Part shown: in pieces, positions 36,401-46,263 of the stretch
Numbering within the stretch: the first letter of the stretch is position 1
Layout: each line of letters opens with the position of its first letter
Source: Elysia crispata
Lineage: Eukaryota > Mollusca > Gastropoda > Plakobranchidae
DNA: 64,000 nucleotides
Direction of reading: 5' to 3'
NCBI GenBank assembly: GCA_033675545.1
Contig: JAWDGP010003964.1
Location: forward strand, 62,001-126,000
Position numbers and translations under genes: made by a program
Notes under the pieces: generated by a model
Told to the model about the DNA's origin: nothing
What the model saw: only the letters and a program-made list of their open reading frames with translations
Databases searched by the model: none

Positions 36401-39400
36401 CACCTGGAAGGATGAGAGAGTTGTAGAAGGATAAGTCAGGAGGATTGACAGACACTTGGAAAGATGAGAGAGTTGTAGAAGGATAAGTCAGGAGGATTGA
36501 CAGACACTTGGAAAGATGAGAGAGTTGTAGAAGGATAAGTCAGGACGATTGACAGACACTTGGAAAGTTGAGATGGTTGTAGAAGGATAAGTCAGGAGGA
36601 TTGACAGACACCTGGAAGGATGAGAGAGTTGTAGAAGGATAAGTCAGGAGGATTGACAGACACTTGGAAAGATGAGAGAGTTGTAGAAGGATAAGTCAGG
36701 AGGATTGACAGACACCTGGAAAGTTGAGATGGTTGTAGAAGGATAAGTCAGGAGGATTGACAGACACTTGGAAAGATGAGAGAGTTGTAGAAGGATAAGT
36801 CAGGAGGATTGACAGACACCTGGAAAGATGAGATGGTTGTAGAAGGATAAGCCAGGAGGATTGACAAACACTTGGAAAGATGAGAGAGTTGTAGAAGGAT
36901 AAGTCAGAAGGATTGACAGACACTTGGAAAGATGAGAGGGTTGTAGAAGGATAAGTCAGGAGGATTGACAGACACCTGGAAAGATGAGACTGTTGTAGAA
37001 GGGATAAGCAAGTGCTCTGACCTGTTTCTATAACATCTGTCGTCCTCCGGGAAGGTTGATCATCCTCAAACTGGAAAGGCACGGGTATCTGTCTGCGGGA
37101 GAAGAGAAGGGGAGGGAGAAACAGGTGCGTCTTTCTGGATAAATACTCCTCCCTTTCGTCTTCAAACCGCGGGGCCAGCTGGCTGAGAATCTCTGAGTAA
37201 GAATCCTTGTCACTTCTCGTGGCGGTTGACGTGCTGGCTGTTTGGTTCCGTTCTACAGGTAGATACTGAAAGTCACACATCCCTTAGGGAAAAAAAGACA
37301 TGAATTTAACCACAAGCGACTATTATGAAGAAACCACCAACATTGCACTAGTATTTACTACTTTTGAAATCACATTTATGAGTGGCAAGATGGAGAAAAT
37401 CTCCTTCAGCAGTGGTGCTTTAACCATATTTACTAAATGCGTTTAAACAAAGCATTGTGACAATCGTGAGTTTAGATTCTGCTTTCATTACAAATGCTTG
37501 GTTACTTCATAAAAATTTTTTTGACAAAGATGCTGTTTCCATTAAAAAAAACAACTTAAAATGGATCTTTCATGTAAAGGATTATACAATTACATTTTTA
37601 GGAAAGATAAACCAATCTGAGAGTGAGATGAAAAAAAAAATGAAATCAATAAGTGCTGCATCTGATCTCAAATCGTCTCATGGATCTGAGTCAAACAAAA
37701 TCCCATTATCTCTTTATTACACCCTCAGCATATTCATATATACCCACCATCGAATGTGTACATCCTGTCCACGATGCCGTCAATGACTAACTGATATTCG
37801 TAACCACCACTACCATCTTCAGCACTGGCGCTGGCACTCTTAGCGGAGGTCATGGAATTAGCAGCTGCAGTTCTTTCCATACTCTTCCCTGGCCTGGATA
37901 TCTTCTTCTTCCTTCTCCGAACCCTCACAAGGAGATTTTGGGAGTGGGTACAGTTAGCATACACTGGCTTGCTGTAGCAGTCATCAGGCCGAAAATATAG
38001 AGGCATACGTCCGTTTTCTGACAAGACCTATAGATATTTTGTAATCTTTCAATACATAAGCTCTAATGACTTACGACAGAGTAAATGAGAAAGCAAAATC
38101 CCTGTTACATATTGAGAATAATTTTTATTTTCTGTTACCACTGGTCCAGACATTCATTGATTCAAATCATATTATTTATCTAATTTGGTTGTATCTTATA
38201 CTCAAAAGAACAAAATATATTTTATTTCATTGAATATATTTCCCTTTGGATTCAATGCATAAAGCTTTACCTTTGAAATATTTTATGTTATAAATTCAGT
38301 GCATTACCCTATAGATATGGTACATGCAGAAAATAATTCAATAAATTACCCTATAAAAATGTGCATGTAGGAAATAATTCAATAAATTACCCTATAGATA
38401 TGCTACATGTAGAAAATAATAAATTACACTATAGATAAGATACATGTAGAAAATAGTTCAATAAATTACCCTATAGATATGGCCCGTGTAGAAAATAATT
38501 CAATAAATTACCTTATGGATATGGTACATGTAGAAAACAATTCAATAAATTACCCTATGGATATCATTAACCACTATAGTAGCTTGTTGATTTTCATTCA
38601 AGAAATATTCCTGTGGATTTGATTCACCAAGGTTTTCTTTTGTTGACAGGGTGCACAAAGATTTACCTTTGAAACAGCTTAATTTATTTTAAAGATTGCA
38701 CTGTTGACAGGGTACACAAAGATTTACCTTTGAAACAGCTTAATTTATTTTAAAGATTGCGCTGTTGACAGGGTGCACAAAGATTTACCTTTGAAACAGC
38801 TTAATTTATTTTAAAGATTGCACTGTTGACAGGGTGCACAAAGATTTACCTTTGAAACAGCTTAATTTATTCAAAAGATTACACTGTTGACAGGGTACAC
38901 AAAGATTTACCTTTGAAACAGCTTAATTTATTGAAAAGATTACCATGACAAAGATTTACCTTTGAAACAGCTTAATTTATTCAAAAGATTACACTGTTGA
39001 CAGGGTACACAAAGATTTACCTTTGAAACAGCTTAATTTATTGAAAAGATTACCGTGACAAAGATTTACCTTTGAAACAGCTTAATTTATTCAAAAGATT
39101 ACACTGTTGACAGGGTACACAAAGATTTACCTTTGAAACAGCTTAATTTATTCAAAAGATTGCACTGTTGACAGGGTGCACAAAGATTTACCTTTGATAT
39201 AGCTTTGGTCCCCTCTAAAGTTGCCAATGCCCTGTCTATATTCTGCACAACACCCGGGTAATCGATGCACACAAATCTACGACTTTTGTCAATCTTTGCT
39301 GTCAGGATCTTGTCTCCAGCGGACCATAAACCGGCTAGTTTTGCTTCTAAATCCTGGTCAAATATATAAAGCATGCTATTTATAAAAACTGAGATGATAA

Positions 39401-40668
39401 TTTTTTAGTTTATGCAATAGACAATTTCAATACTGGGGTTGGTTACTTCTGTAATAAATGAGTAAAACAAAACTTCTAAAGCCCTAAAGCTTGAGTGGTG
39501 TGAGATATAGCCTAATGCTCTAACAGAGCTGAGAAAACAAAGCCCTAAACTTGCAAATCAACAGCAAGGATATTGAACCCGCAAAGAGCAGCCCTCCAGA
39601 TTTTCTGCAGACAGAATGCACTTTGACCCAAAATAATCCATATAGTAAAACAGGGAATAATTCATAAATATGTCTCTCGCCCATCATAAAAGACGAGCTG
39701 TATTCCTCTCTATTTCAACATATACAATTTCAGCTAGCCTGTAAATTTCTTTCCTCTGTCCATCAAAAAATGTTTGCGGGCATTTTTTCTGACATCTTTA
39801 ACACCAGCAACTGATGTGTGTATAGCAGGGATATGTGACAGTTTGGTTACCGCCTCTGAGGCAATGATTTAGTGCAATATACTATATTTACCCTCTAGTT
39901 GTAACCTCTACAATCTTAGAGATATTTCCGCTCTTAATCATATATATAGGATTGGGCCGGTGTTTGATGAGATCCTAACTCCCCTACACATCTCCCAAGC
40001 ATAGACTCCAAAACAGAAGCCCCTTTTGTCTGTCTAAAGCTTCCACAACCAAGCTATTTAACGTCTCCATGGTAGACTCTCTAACCAAACCTTTTATTGA
40101 TACATTTAAATATCACTGCACTACAAGGGACATAATTTCATAAAAAAAACCACTATTCAAAGCAATTGTGACCAAAAATTGTTCAATTCACAAACTTGAG
40201 TGATCAATGCGTTTGTTGATTTTTCCTTGTTTTACTAGAATGTAATATTCTCATTACTGGATATAATGATGAATTTTATGATTGATCTTAACATATAAAT
40301 TGCTTTTTATTAAATAATTCATCAGGAAAATCCATATTTCTGACCTCAACAGAGTTGATCAGTCCACTCTCCAAACCATCTCCCTCACCCTCAAACTGAA
40401 AATCAGCAAAGTTGTCTTGGTTAGATTCCCAGACTTGTGTTGAACCATCTTCATTGGTACCTTCTCCATCTCTGTCTTCATCCCCAACAGTTGCTGTTGC
40501 ATCAAGATTTTCACCAGCCTCTTCATCATCCTCGTCTTCAGCATCATCTATTTCCATGTCTCCATCATTATCAATGGAAACACTAGCTTCTGTCTCATTC
40601 ATGGCCTGTCTTGACTTACTTGATGATGGCTTTACTGTGTATTCGGGTGGTGATTCCTCATCAGACAT
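30383..40668 (-). CDS. GTF3C5: General transcription factor 3C polypeptide 5 (TFIIIC63), complete, 9 exons
   Basis: TFIIIC subunit that helps bind the B-box/A-box promoter of tRNA and other class III genes and recruits TFIIIB. Exons on the - strand: 40345-40668, 39192-39353, 37748-38027, 37022-37282, 32701-32843, 31759-31969, 31334-31506, 30824-30940, 30383-30493. They total 1782 nt, giving 593 aa plus TGA, with all phases matching. Family landmarks: FVCIDYPGVV, MPLYFRPDDCYSKPVYAN, GMCDFQYLPVERN, FLPPLLFSR, LFKERPVWTKAGL, YFTNGAWKSLWCKLGYDPR, VYQTVDFRIR, PPFRQMRYQVCDIH and CTERDGWC. Human GTF3C5 is about 519 aa with an acidic C-terminus. Here the acidic region is at the N-terminus and the C-terminus is short. 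The largest intron holds a 3.9-kb minisatellite. Confidence 0.94.
30824..30940 (-). CDS. GTF3C5: GTF3C5 exon 8
   Basis: ELEYVYHQGMMPPFRQMRYQ then VCDIHHPEIQAKLHENDGK: the conserved PPFRQMRYQ..CD block. Phase 0 on both sides. Its acceptor and first 40 nt recur, decayed, about 122 bp upstream. Confidence 0.9.
30966..31160 (-). repeat. Intron duplication carrying a decayed copy of the exon 8 start
   Basis: The segment 31025-31095 (ATAGTGGCATCATGCCTTGG, later CACCAGCTCATGGAGAAACA) matches 30903-30972, the 5' end of exon 8 with its acceptor and flanking intron. The copy has lost the acceptor AG (CCCCAG became CCATG). Neighbouring intron sequence, GGTTTAACTKAACYRGTTT, is duplicated too. Confidence 0.82.
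31334..31506 (-). CDS. GTF3C5: GTF3C5 exon 7: variable linker
   Basis: A split Leu, then VNRSKIDGKREQYSRGAFRF and NTETPKTTSSLESSTEVQYM, ending KNTAKAVK. Poorly conserved Ser/Thr-rich linker, as in the human protein. The first ATG in this frame is not a start; the acceptor GTGTTCCAG defines the exon edge. Confidence 0.86.
31759..31969 (-). CDS. GTF3C5: GTF3C5 exon 6: winged-helix region
   Basis: LFKERPVWTKAGLQVNIEAT, then YRQYIKFLLPMVAFYFTNGA, WKSLWCKLGYDPRTVPASKV and YQTVDFRIRK. This is the most conserved block; in yeast Tfc1 and human TFIIIC63 the equivalent region is a DNA-binding winged helix. Donor CGCAAAT|GTGAGA, phase 1. Confidence 0.92.
32701..32843 (-). CDS. GTF3C5: GTF3C5 exon 5
   Basis: A split Glu, then RKNRFLGSIHVTFDHTGVPM and YLGKLPQNQQKMGLEALRK. 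Acceptor GTTTCTTTTTCAG; donor AAG|GTAAAA, phase 0. Confidence 0.9.
32844..33153 (-). other. GTF3C5 intron 4, 3' end outside the array
   Basis: Unique sequence between exon 5 and the 52-bp array. No coding signal. Confidence 0.6.
33154..37006 (-). repeat. 52-bp minisatellite, about 74 units, in GTF3C5 intron 4
   Basis: + strand unit: AGAGAGTTGTAGAAGGATAA, GTCAGGAGGATTGACAGACA, CCTGGAAAGATG. The main variants are AAAGATG, AAAGTTG, AAGGATG and AGAGAG/AGATGG. In the gene's sense (- strand) each unit reads CTGAC, then a pyrimidine-rich stretch, then CATCTTTCCAG followed at once by GTGTCT. The array ends about 15 bp from the exon 4 donor. Outer units are diverged and inner units homogenised. Confidence 0.97.
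37022..37282 (-). CDS. GTF3C5: GTF3C5 exon 4
   Basis: A split Gly, then MCDFQYLPVERNQTASTSTA, YSEILSQLAPRFEDEREEYL and HLFLPPLLFSRRQIPVPF, ending DDQPSRRTTDVIET. Donor ACAG|GTCAGA. The open frame continues into the downstream minisatellite, so the residues after VIET in that frame are intronic. Confidence 0.9.
37748..38027 (-). CDS. GTF3C5: GTF3C5 exon 3
   Basis: The phase match from exon 2 requires the acceptor ATATCTATAG, giving VLSENGRMPLYFRPDDCYSK. A basic segment VRVRRRKKKISR follows, then a Ser/Ala linker, then YEYQLVIDGIVDRMYTFD. The alternative AG 13 nt downstream would shift the frame. Donor GATG|GTGGGT, phase 1. Confidence 0.9.
38300..38572 (-). repeat. ~42-bp tandem repeat in GTF3C5 intron 2
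   Basis: About six units of ATAAATTACCCTATAGATAT followed by GGTACATGTAGAAAATAATTCA. On the - strand each holds ATATCTATAG|G, the same 11 nt as the exon 3 acceptor junction about 270 bp away. Confidence 0.88.
38640..39191 (-). repeat. ~61-bp tandem repeat abutting and copying the GTF3C5 exon 2 donor
   Basis: About nine units, two of them shortened to about 50 bp. In the gene's sense each contains TTCAAAG|GTAAATCTTTG, then CACCCTGTCAACAG, then AATTAAGCTG. The genuine junction AGCTATATCAAAG|GTAAATC is the last member of the series. Confidence 0.93.
39192..39353 (-). CDS. GTF3C5: GTF3C5 exon 2: start of the conserved triple-barrel region
   Basis: Encodes DLEAKLAGLWSAGDKILTAK, then RRFVCIDYPGVVQNIDRALA and TLEGTKAISK, the first conserved block of the family. 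Phase 0 on both sides (TTTGACCAG acceptor, TCAAAG|GTAAAT donor). The last 13 nt plus the donor recur as a tandem repeat in the intron. Confidence 0.9.
39354..40344 (-). other. GTF3C5 intron 1
   Basis: 991 bp with no repeat array and no coding signal. Confidence 0.65.
40345..40668 (-). CDS. GTF3C5: GTF3C5 exon 1: start codon and acidic N-terminus
   Basis: ATG at 40668-40666, then MSDEESPPEYTVKPSSSKSR and a strongly acidic stretch (MEIDDAEDEDDEEAGENLD, residues about 38-57) with more Asp/Glu up to SVE. Donor GTTGAG|GTCAGA, phase 0. The frame stays open past the donor for 18 codons, which are intronic. Confidence 0.88.
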
Positions 40669-40804
40669 GTCTACTAACTAGACCCGTACTTGTTATTTTC
40701 TTTCCAAAAAAATGAAAGAAAGTTGTGTTTAAATTCACTTAGAGTTAGAACCAAGATAAGCAAAAAATGTGAAATAGAGAACCCTGGAATATGACATATT
40801 GGGA

Positions 40805-42889
<2,085 letters not shown>

Positions 42890-42897
42890 TTGCTTTG

Positions 42898-42912
42898 ATG
42901 AAAAGTGCATAG
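42898..42912 (+). other. Minimal upstream ORF (ATG plus three codons)
   Basis: ATGAAAAGTGCATAG lies between the putative acceptor and the main ATG, ending 43 bp before it. If transcribed it could reduce initiation at the main start. Confidence 0.4.
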
Positions 42913-42955
42913 ATCGCTTGGTATAAAACACAAGACGTTTTGTGTGGACAGAAAG

Positions 42956-44692
42956 ATGTCAGACTGCCTAGAAACAACGCCTCGTGTTACCTATGGAGCC
43001 GAGCCGACTCATGATGGTGATGATTGCCAGCTGACATTAGCAGATAGCTTCTCTGAGCTGTCACAGCCCCTGACTGTCTCTGTTGTGGATAATGCAGCTT
43101 TGAGCTCAGAAGATCCTCAGCTTTGTGAAGTTTTTTCCTGTCTGTTTTGTGAACACTTTGTTACCGGGGAGGTGAGCCTATCTCTCCACTTGGCCGAGGC
43201 GCACATGTGCCGCTCTTTGTTCTTCTGCACTGAGTGCGATTACCAGTGCAGTGTGAAGGAACTTTTTGCTATCCATGTGACCTCTCACGTCTCCGTATCT
43301 TGTGAGGAGGTCAGAAGTTGTGGGAATGATGGCAAGGTAGCCCAAGCAGAAGTTATCATCAAGCAAGAGACTCGAGAGGATCCAGATGGAGGTCAACACA
43401 ATATTATGAGTGGCCCTGATGTGTCACCCGTGAAAACCAAGATTCGAAAAAGAAAGAAAAACTCTGCTTCAAGTAAATTCACCAAATATCATTCATTAGA
43501 CGAGTCTATGCAACAAGAAGAATTAGAGAAGCAAGCAAATAATGAAGACACAAATATCTCAAACACTTTGCCAAACCTTACTCTGAGAAGAAAAGATCTA
43601 AACATACATGAAGACTGCAGTTCCAAGAGGTCAAAATCAAAGTTTGAAACTTTTCAAGAATTATTAAAGGCTCTAAGAAGTACTCCTAGAGTTATACTAG
43701 ATGTGCCTGAGCATTCATTCTCAGGTTGTGAGAAATTTTCATGTTTTTTTTGCGGATACTTCACTAGAAGATTTCAATACTTTAAGGACCATTTCATGAA
43801 GCATTTTGATCTGACCCCATTTGTCTGTGAATTCTGCTGCGCCGGTTTTGTGAACAAACGTAGACTTCAGGTACATCTGAATACTGTGCATGCCAAAGAG
43901 CGCCAGTTTCTTTGCACATATTGTCCGTACGCAGCCAAATCTCTAGAGTGTCTAAAAAAGCATGAACTATTTAAGCACCCTCGGGATGAGGACCTGAAGT
44001 ACGAATGCCCTGACTGTCTCCTGAAGTTTGCTCTCAAACAGCAGCTTCAGCTCCACCAGCATCTAAAGCACAAGCTTCACAAGAAGTTTTTGTGTGATTT
44101 GTGCAACTTTTCCTCAAATCACTTGACCACTTTCCAAAGCCATATGAACAGGCACTTGGGCCAGACTTTCCTTTGCCCTGTGTGCGGCATTGCATATTGT
44201 TCCAAATACCTCTTAAACAGACATCTGCAAACACACAATAGTGCCAATGTGTTCAAATGTGATCACTGCCCATTTTCAAGCAATCGTCGACAAGGCCTGA
44301 GGATACACATGCGGGTTCATACCAATGAGCGGCCGTACCAGTGTTCTTTGTGCAGTTATCAAGCTAAGTCGTCAGGGGCAGTGCGAGTCCACATGGTCAA
44401 GCATTATTCAGAGCGTAAGTTTTCCTGTATCCAATGTGACAAGACATTCAAGTTTAAGCACCACTTGGAGAGACATCTTGAGCAGCACAGTGGTATGATG
44501 ATGGCATGCCACCTATGTGACTACCGCGCGCCGAGCACAGCTTCCTACCAGCGTCACATGCTACTGCATGATCCCAATAGGCGCAGAAACTGCTCTCTGT
44601 GTGAAAGGTACTTCGCCACGCCCGGAGAGCTGAACCACCACATGAGAAAAGTTCATTCTGTGACTGATGCTTGGACTGCTCTGGAAAATTAA
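42956..44692 (+). CDS. C2H2 zinc-finger protein, 13 fingers, 578 aa
   Basis: Presumed nuclear DNA-binding regulator. Chosen start ATG 42956 (GAAAGATGT, A at -3); the open frame extends upstream to 42905 without an ATG. Two N-terminal fingers (residues about 60-111: FSCLFCEHF..HLAEAH and FFCTECDYQ..HVTSH) are followed by a 140-residue linker with a SUMO-type VIIKQE motif (about 133-138), a basic stretch KTKIRKRKKN (about 160-170) and a low-complexity polar segment. Eleven clustered fingers follow (about 250-567), many of the FxCxxCxYxxxxxxxLxxH kind seen in REST and ZNF64-like proteins. TNERP-like linkers occur only between some fingers. I cannot name an orthologue. No KRAB, BTB or SET domain. 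It is head-to-head with GTF3C5. Confidence 0.9.
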   Translation: MSDCLETTPRVTYGAEPTHDGDDCQLTLADSFSELSQPLTVSVVDNAALSSEDPQLCEVFSCLFCEHFVTGEVSLSLHLAEAHMCRSLFFCTECDYQCSVKELFAIHVTSHVSVSCEEVRSCGNDGKVAQAEVIIKQETREDPDGGQHNIMSGPDVSPVKTKIRKRKKNSASSKFTKYHSLDESMQQEELEKQANNEDTNISNTLPNLTLRRKDLNIHEDCSSKRSKSKFETFQELLKALRSTPRVILDVPEHSFSGCEKFSCFFCGYFTRRFQYFKDHFMKHFDLTPFVCEFCCAGFVNKRRLQVHLNTVHAKERQFLCTYCPYAAKSLECLKKHELFKHPRDEDLKYECPDCLLKFALKQQLQLHQHLKHKLHKKFLCDLCNFSSNHLTTFQSHMNRHLGQTFLCPVCGIAYCSKYLLNRHLQTHNSANVFKCDHCPFSSNRRQGLRIHMRVHTNERPYQCSLCSYQAKSSGAVRVHMVKHYSERKFSCIQCDKTFKFKHHLERHLEQHSGMMMACHLCDYRAPSTASYQRHMLLHDPNRRRNCSLCERYFATPGELNHHMRKVHSVTDAWTALEN

Positions 44693-44732
44693 TGCCGGAA
44701 GGAGGAGGACAAAGATAATCAATAGAGTTCTT
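44693..44732 (+). other. Start of the zinc-finger 3' UTR
   Basis: Short purine-rich sequence between the stop (TAA at 44690-44692) and a tandem repeat. Confidence 0.5.
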
Positions 44733-44985
44733 TTAATACAAGTCGTGATATTTAGCCGATGCTAGGAAGTAAAGTGTTCTAAAGATAGTTTATGATGGGC
44801 TTAATACATGTTATGATATATAGCCGATGCCAGGGTGTAAAATGTTCTAAAGATAGCCTATGGTGGGCTTAATACATGTTATGATATGTAGCTTATGCTA
44901 GGAAGTAAAAGGTCCTAAAGATAATCTATGGTGGGCTTAATACATGTTATGATATATAGTCATAATGCTAGGATATAAAATGTTC
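44733..44985 (+). repeat. 68-bp tandem repeat in the presumed 3' UTR, 3.7 units
   Basis: Units begin TAATACATGTTATGATATAT and end CTATGGTGGGCT. They start 41 bp after the zinc-finger stop codon, so they are probably transcribed. Confidence 0.92.
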
Positions 44986-45834
44986 TGTATCTGCCTATTT
45001 GAAAAGCCTGTGACTCAGGAAAAGAATGGTGTTTATCTAATCGTGGCTTTGTTTTATGTTTGTGAGGAATCAAGGCAATTCAGTTACATGTTGCTCATAA
45101 ATGTTTTAAATATGACCTAAGGTGGATTGAAACAGCTTATTTTGAGATCTTTTTTCATTACATTTTTAATGAAATAGCTCTGGATGTGTTAATTTTATAC
45201 AGCCAAACTCAGTAGTTATAAAAACTTGTTCTGATCTTTACTCTTTCTCTTGCAGTATACAAAGATTTTTTTTTTTTTTTTGCCACAGCAATATATAATT
45301 TTTATAAAAAAAAAACAAAAACCGAACAAACAGAGAAAAAAAGGGCAACAATCAATGGAGGAAAACCAGCTTTATATACGATTACCTCCCTTGATTAGAG
45401 TTCAATGAATGACATTTCATATTCATTTACCAAGGATTATTTAAAAAAAAAAATACAGATGTGTCTGTTCATAAGGGCTGTGCTTCTTTATTTTCACATA
45501 AATATAAAAAAAAACAACTTCTTATATCATTTTTAGGAATATTATACATATGGACCATTTTATCAAAAAATTGTTATACAATACAGTACATTAAATCAGT
45601 TGTGTTTATAGATGTATTGGAAAAGAAATTATTTTGATTTTTTTAATGGATATCACATGCAATATATACAGTGGAACCCATCAATCAAAAGATCAGAAGA
45701 CGCAAGAACCCCTAAAATGAGATAATTTCATATTCTTGTATTTTCTTCTCTTCGGGCCCTCTAAATTATTCGGAAATAACGAGAGAAACGTGCTGACATG
45801 GATGCCCCACTTTTGTGAGTAAAAAAAAATGTGC
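44986..45834 (+). other. 3' UTR or intergenic sequence
   Basis: AT-rich with many A and T runs, no coding signal. Confidence 0.5.
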
Positions 45835-46263
45835 CAATGAAATGACATATTCATGGCCAGCTAAATCTAGAAGCAGTTAGCCTGCCGAGACCCAAGACAA
45901 CAGGTTACCTGGGTGTTTGCTAAAGTACTTAACTTAGGTAAGCATGTGTTTGAGCCTCAAGCATCATAATCATATACATGCCGGTGAAATGAGGTGTTCA
46001 AGGGCAGATTTAGATCTAGTAGAAGTGGTCAGCCAGCCATGTGACACAAGACAGCAGGTTACCCTAGGGTATTCTGAAGTACTTAGGTAGCCATGTGTTT
46101 GGACCTCAAGCATCATAATCATATACATGCCAGTGAAATGAGGTGTTCAAGGGCAGATTTAGATCTAGTAGAAGTGGTCAGCCAGCCATGTGACACAAGA
46201 CAGTAGGTTACCCTAGGGTGTTCCAAAGTACTTAGGTTGGCATGTGTTTGGGCCTCAAGCAAT
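45835..46263. repeat. 149-bp tandem repeat, about three units
   Basis: Two close units starting at 45991 and 46140 (GAGGTGTTCAAGGGCAGATT...) and an older diverged one before them. Each carries a TTAGATCTAG palindrome. Confidence 0.9.

Noticed and set aside
33154..37006. Regular array resembling a CRISPR locus
   Set aside because: The units are contiguous, with no unique spacers, and lie in a eukaryotic intron; it is a minisatellite.
36696..37021. Extension of GTF3C5 exon 4 into the minisatellite
   Set aside because: A donor (ACAG|GTCAGA) at 37022/37021 joins exon 5 in the right phase and restores the conserved family sequence; the repeat peptide is not part of the family.
42905..42955. N-terminal extension of the zinc-finger ORF
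   Set aside because: It begins with GTG, not ATG. The first ATG in frame, with good context, is at 42956.
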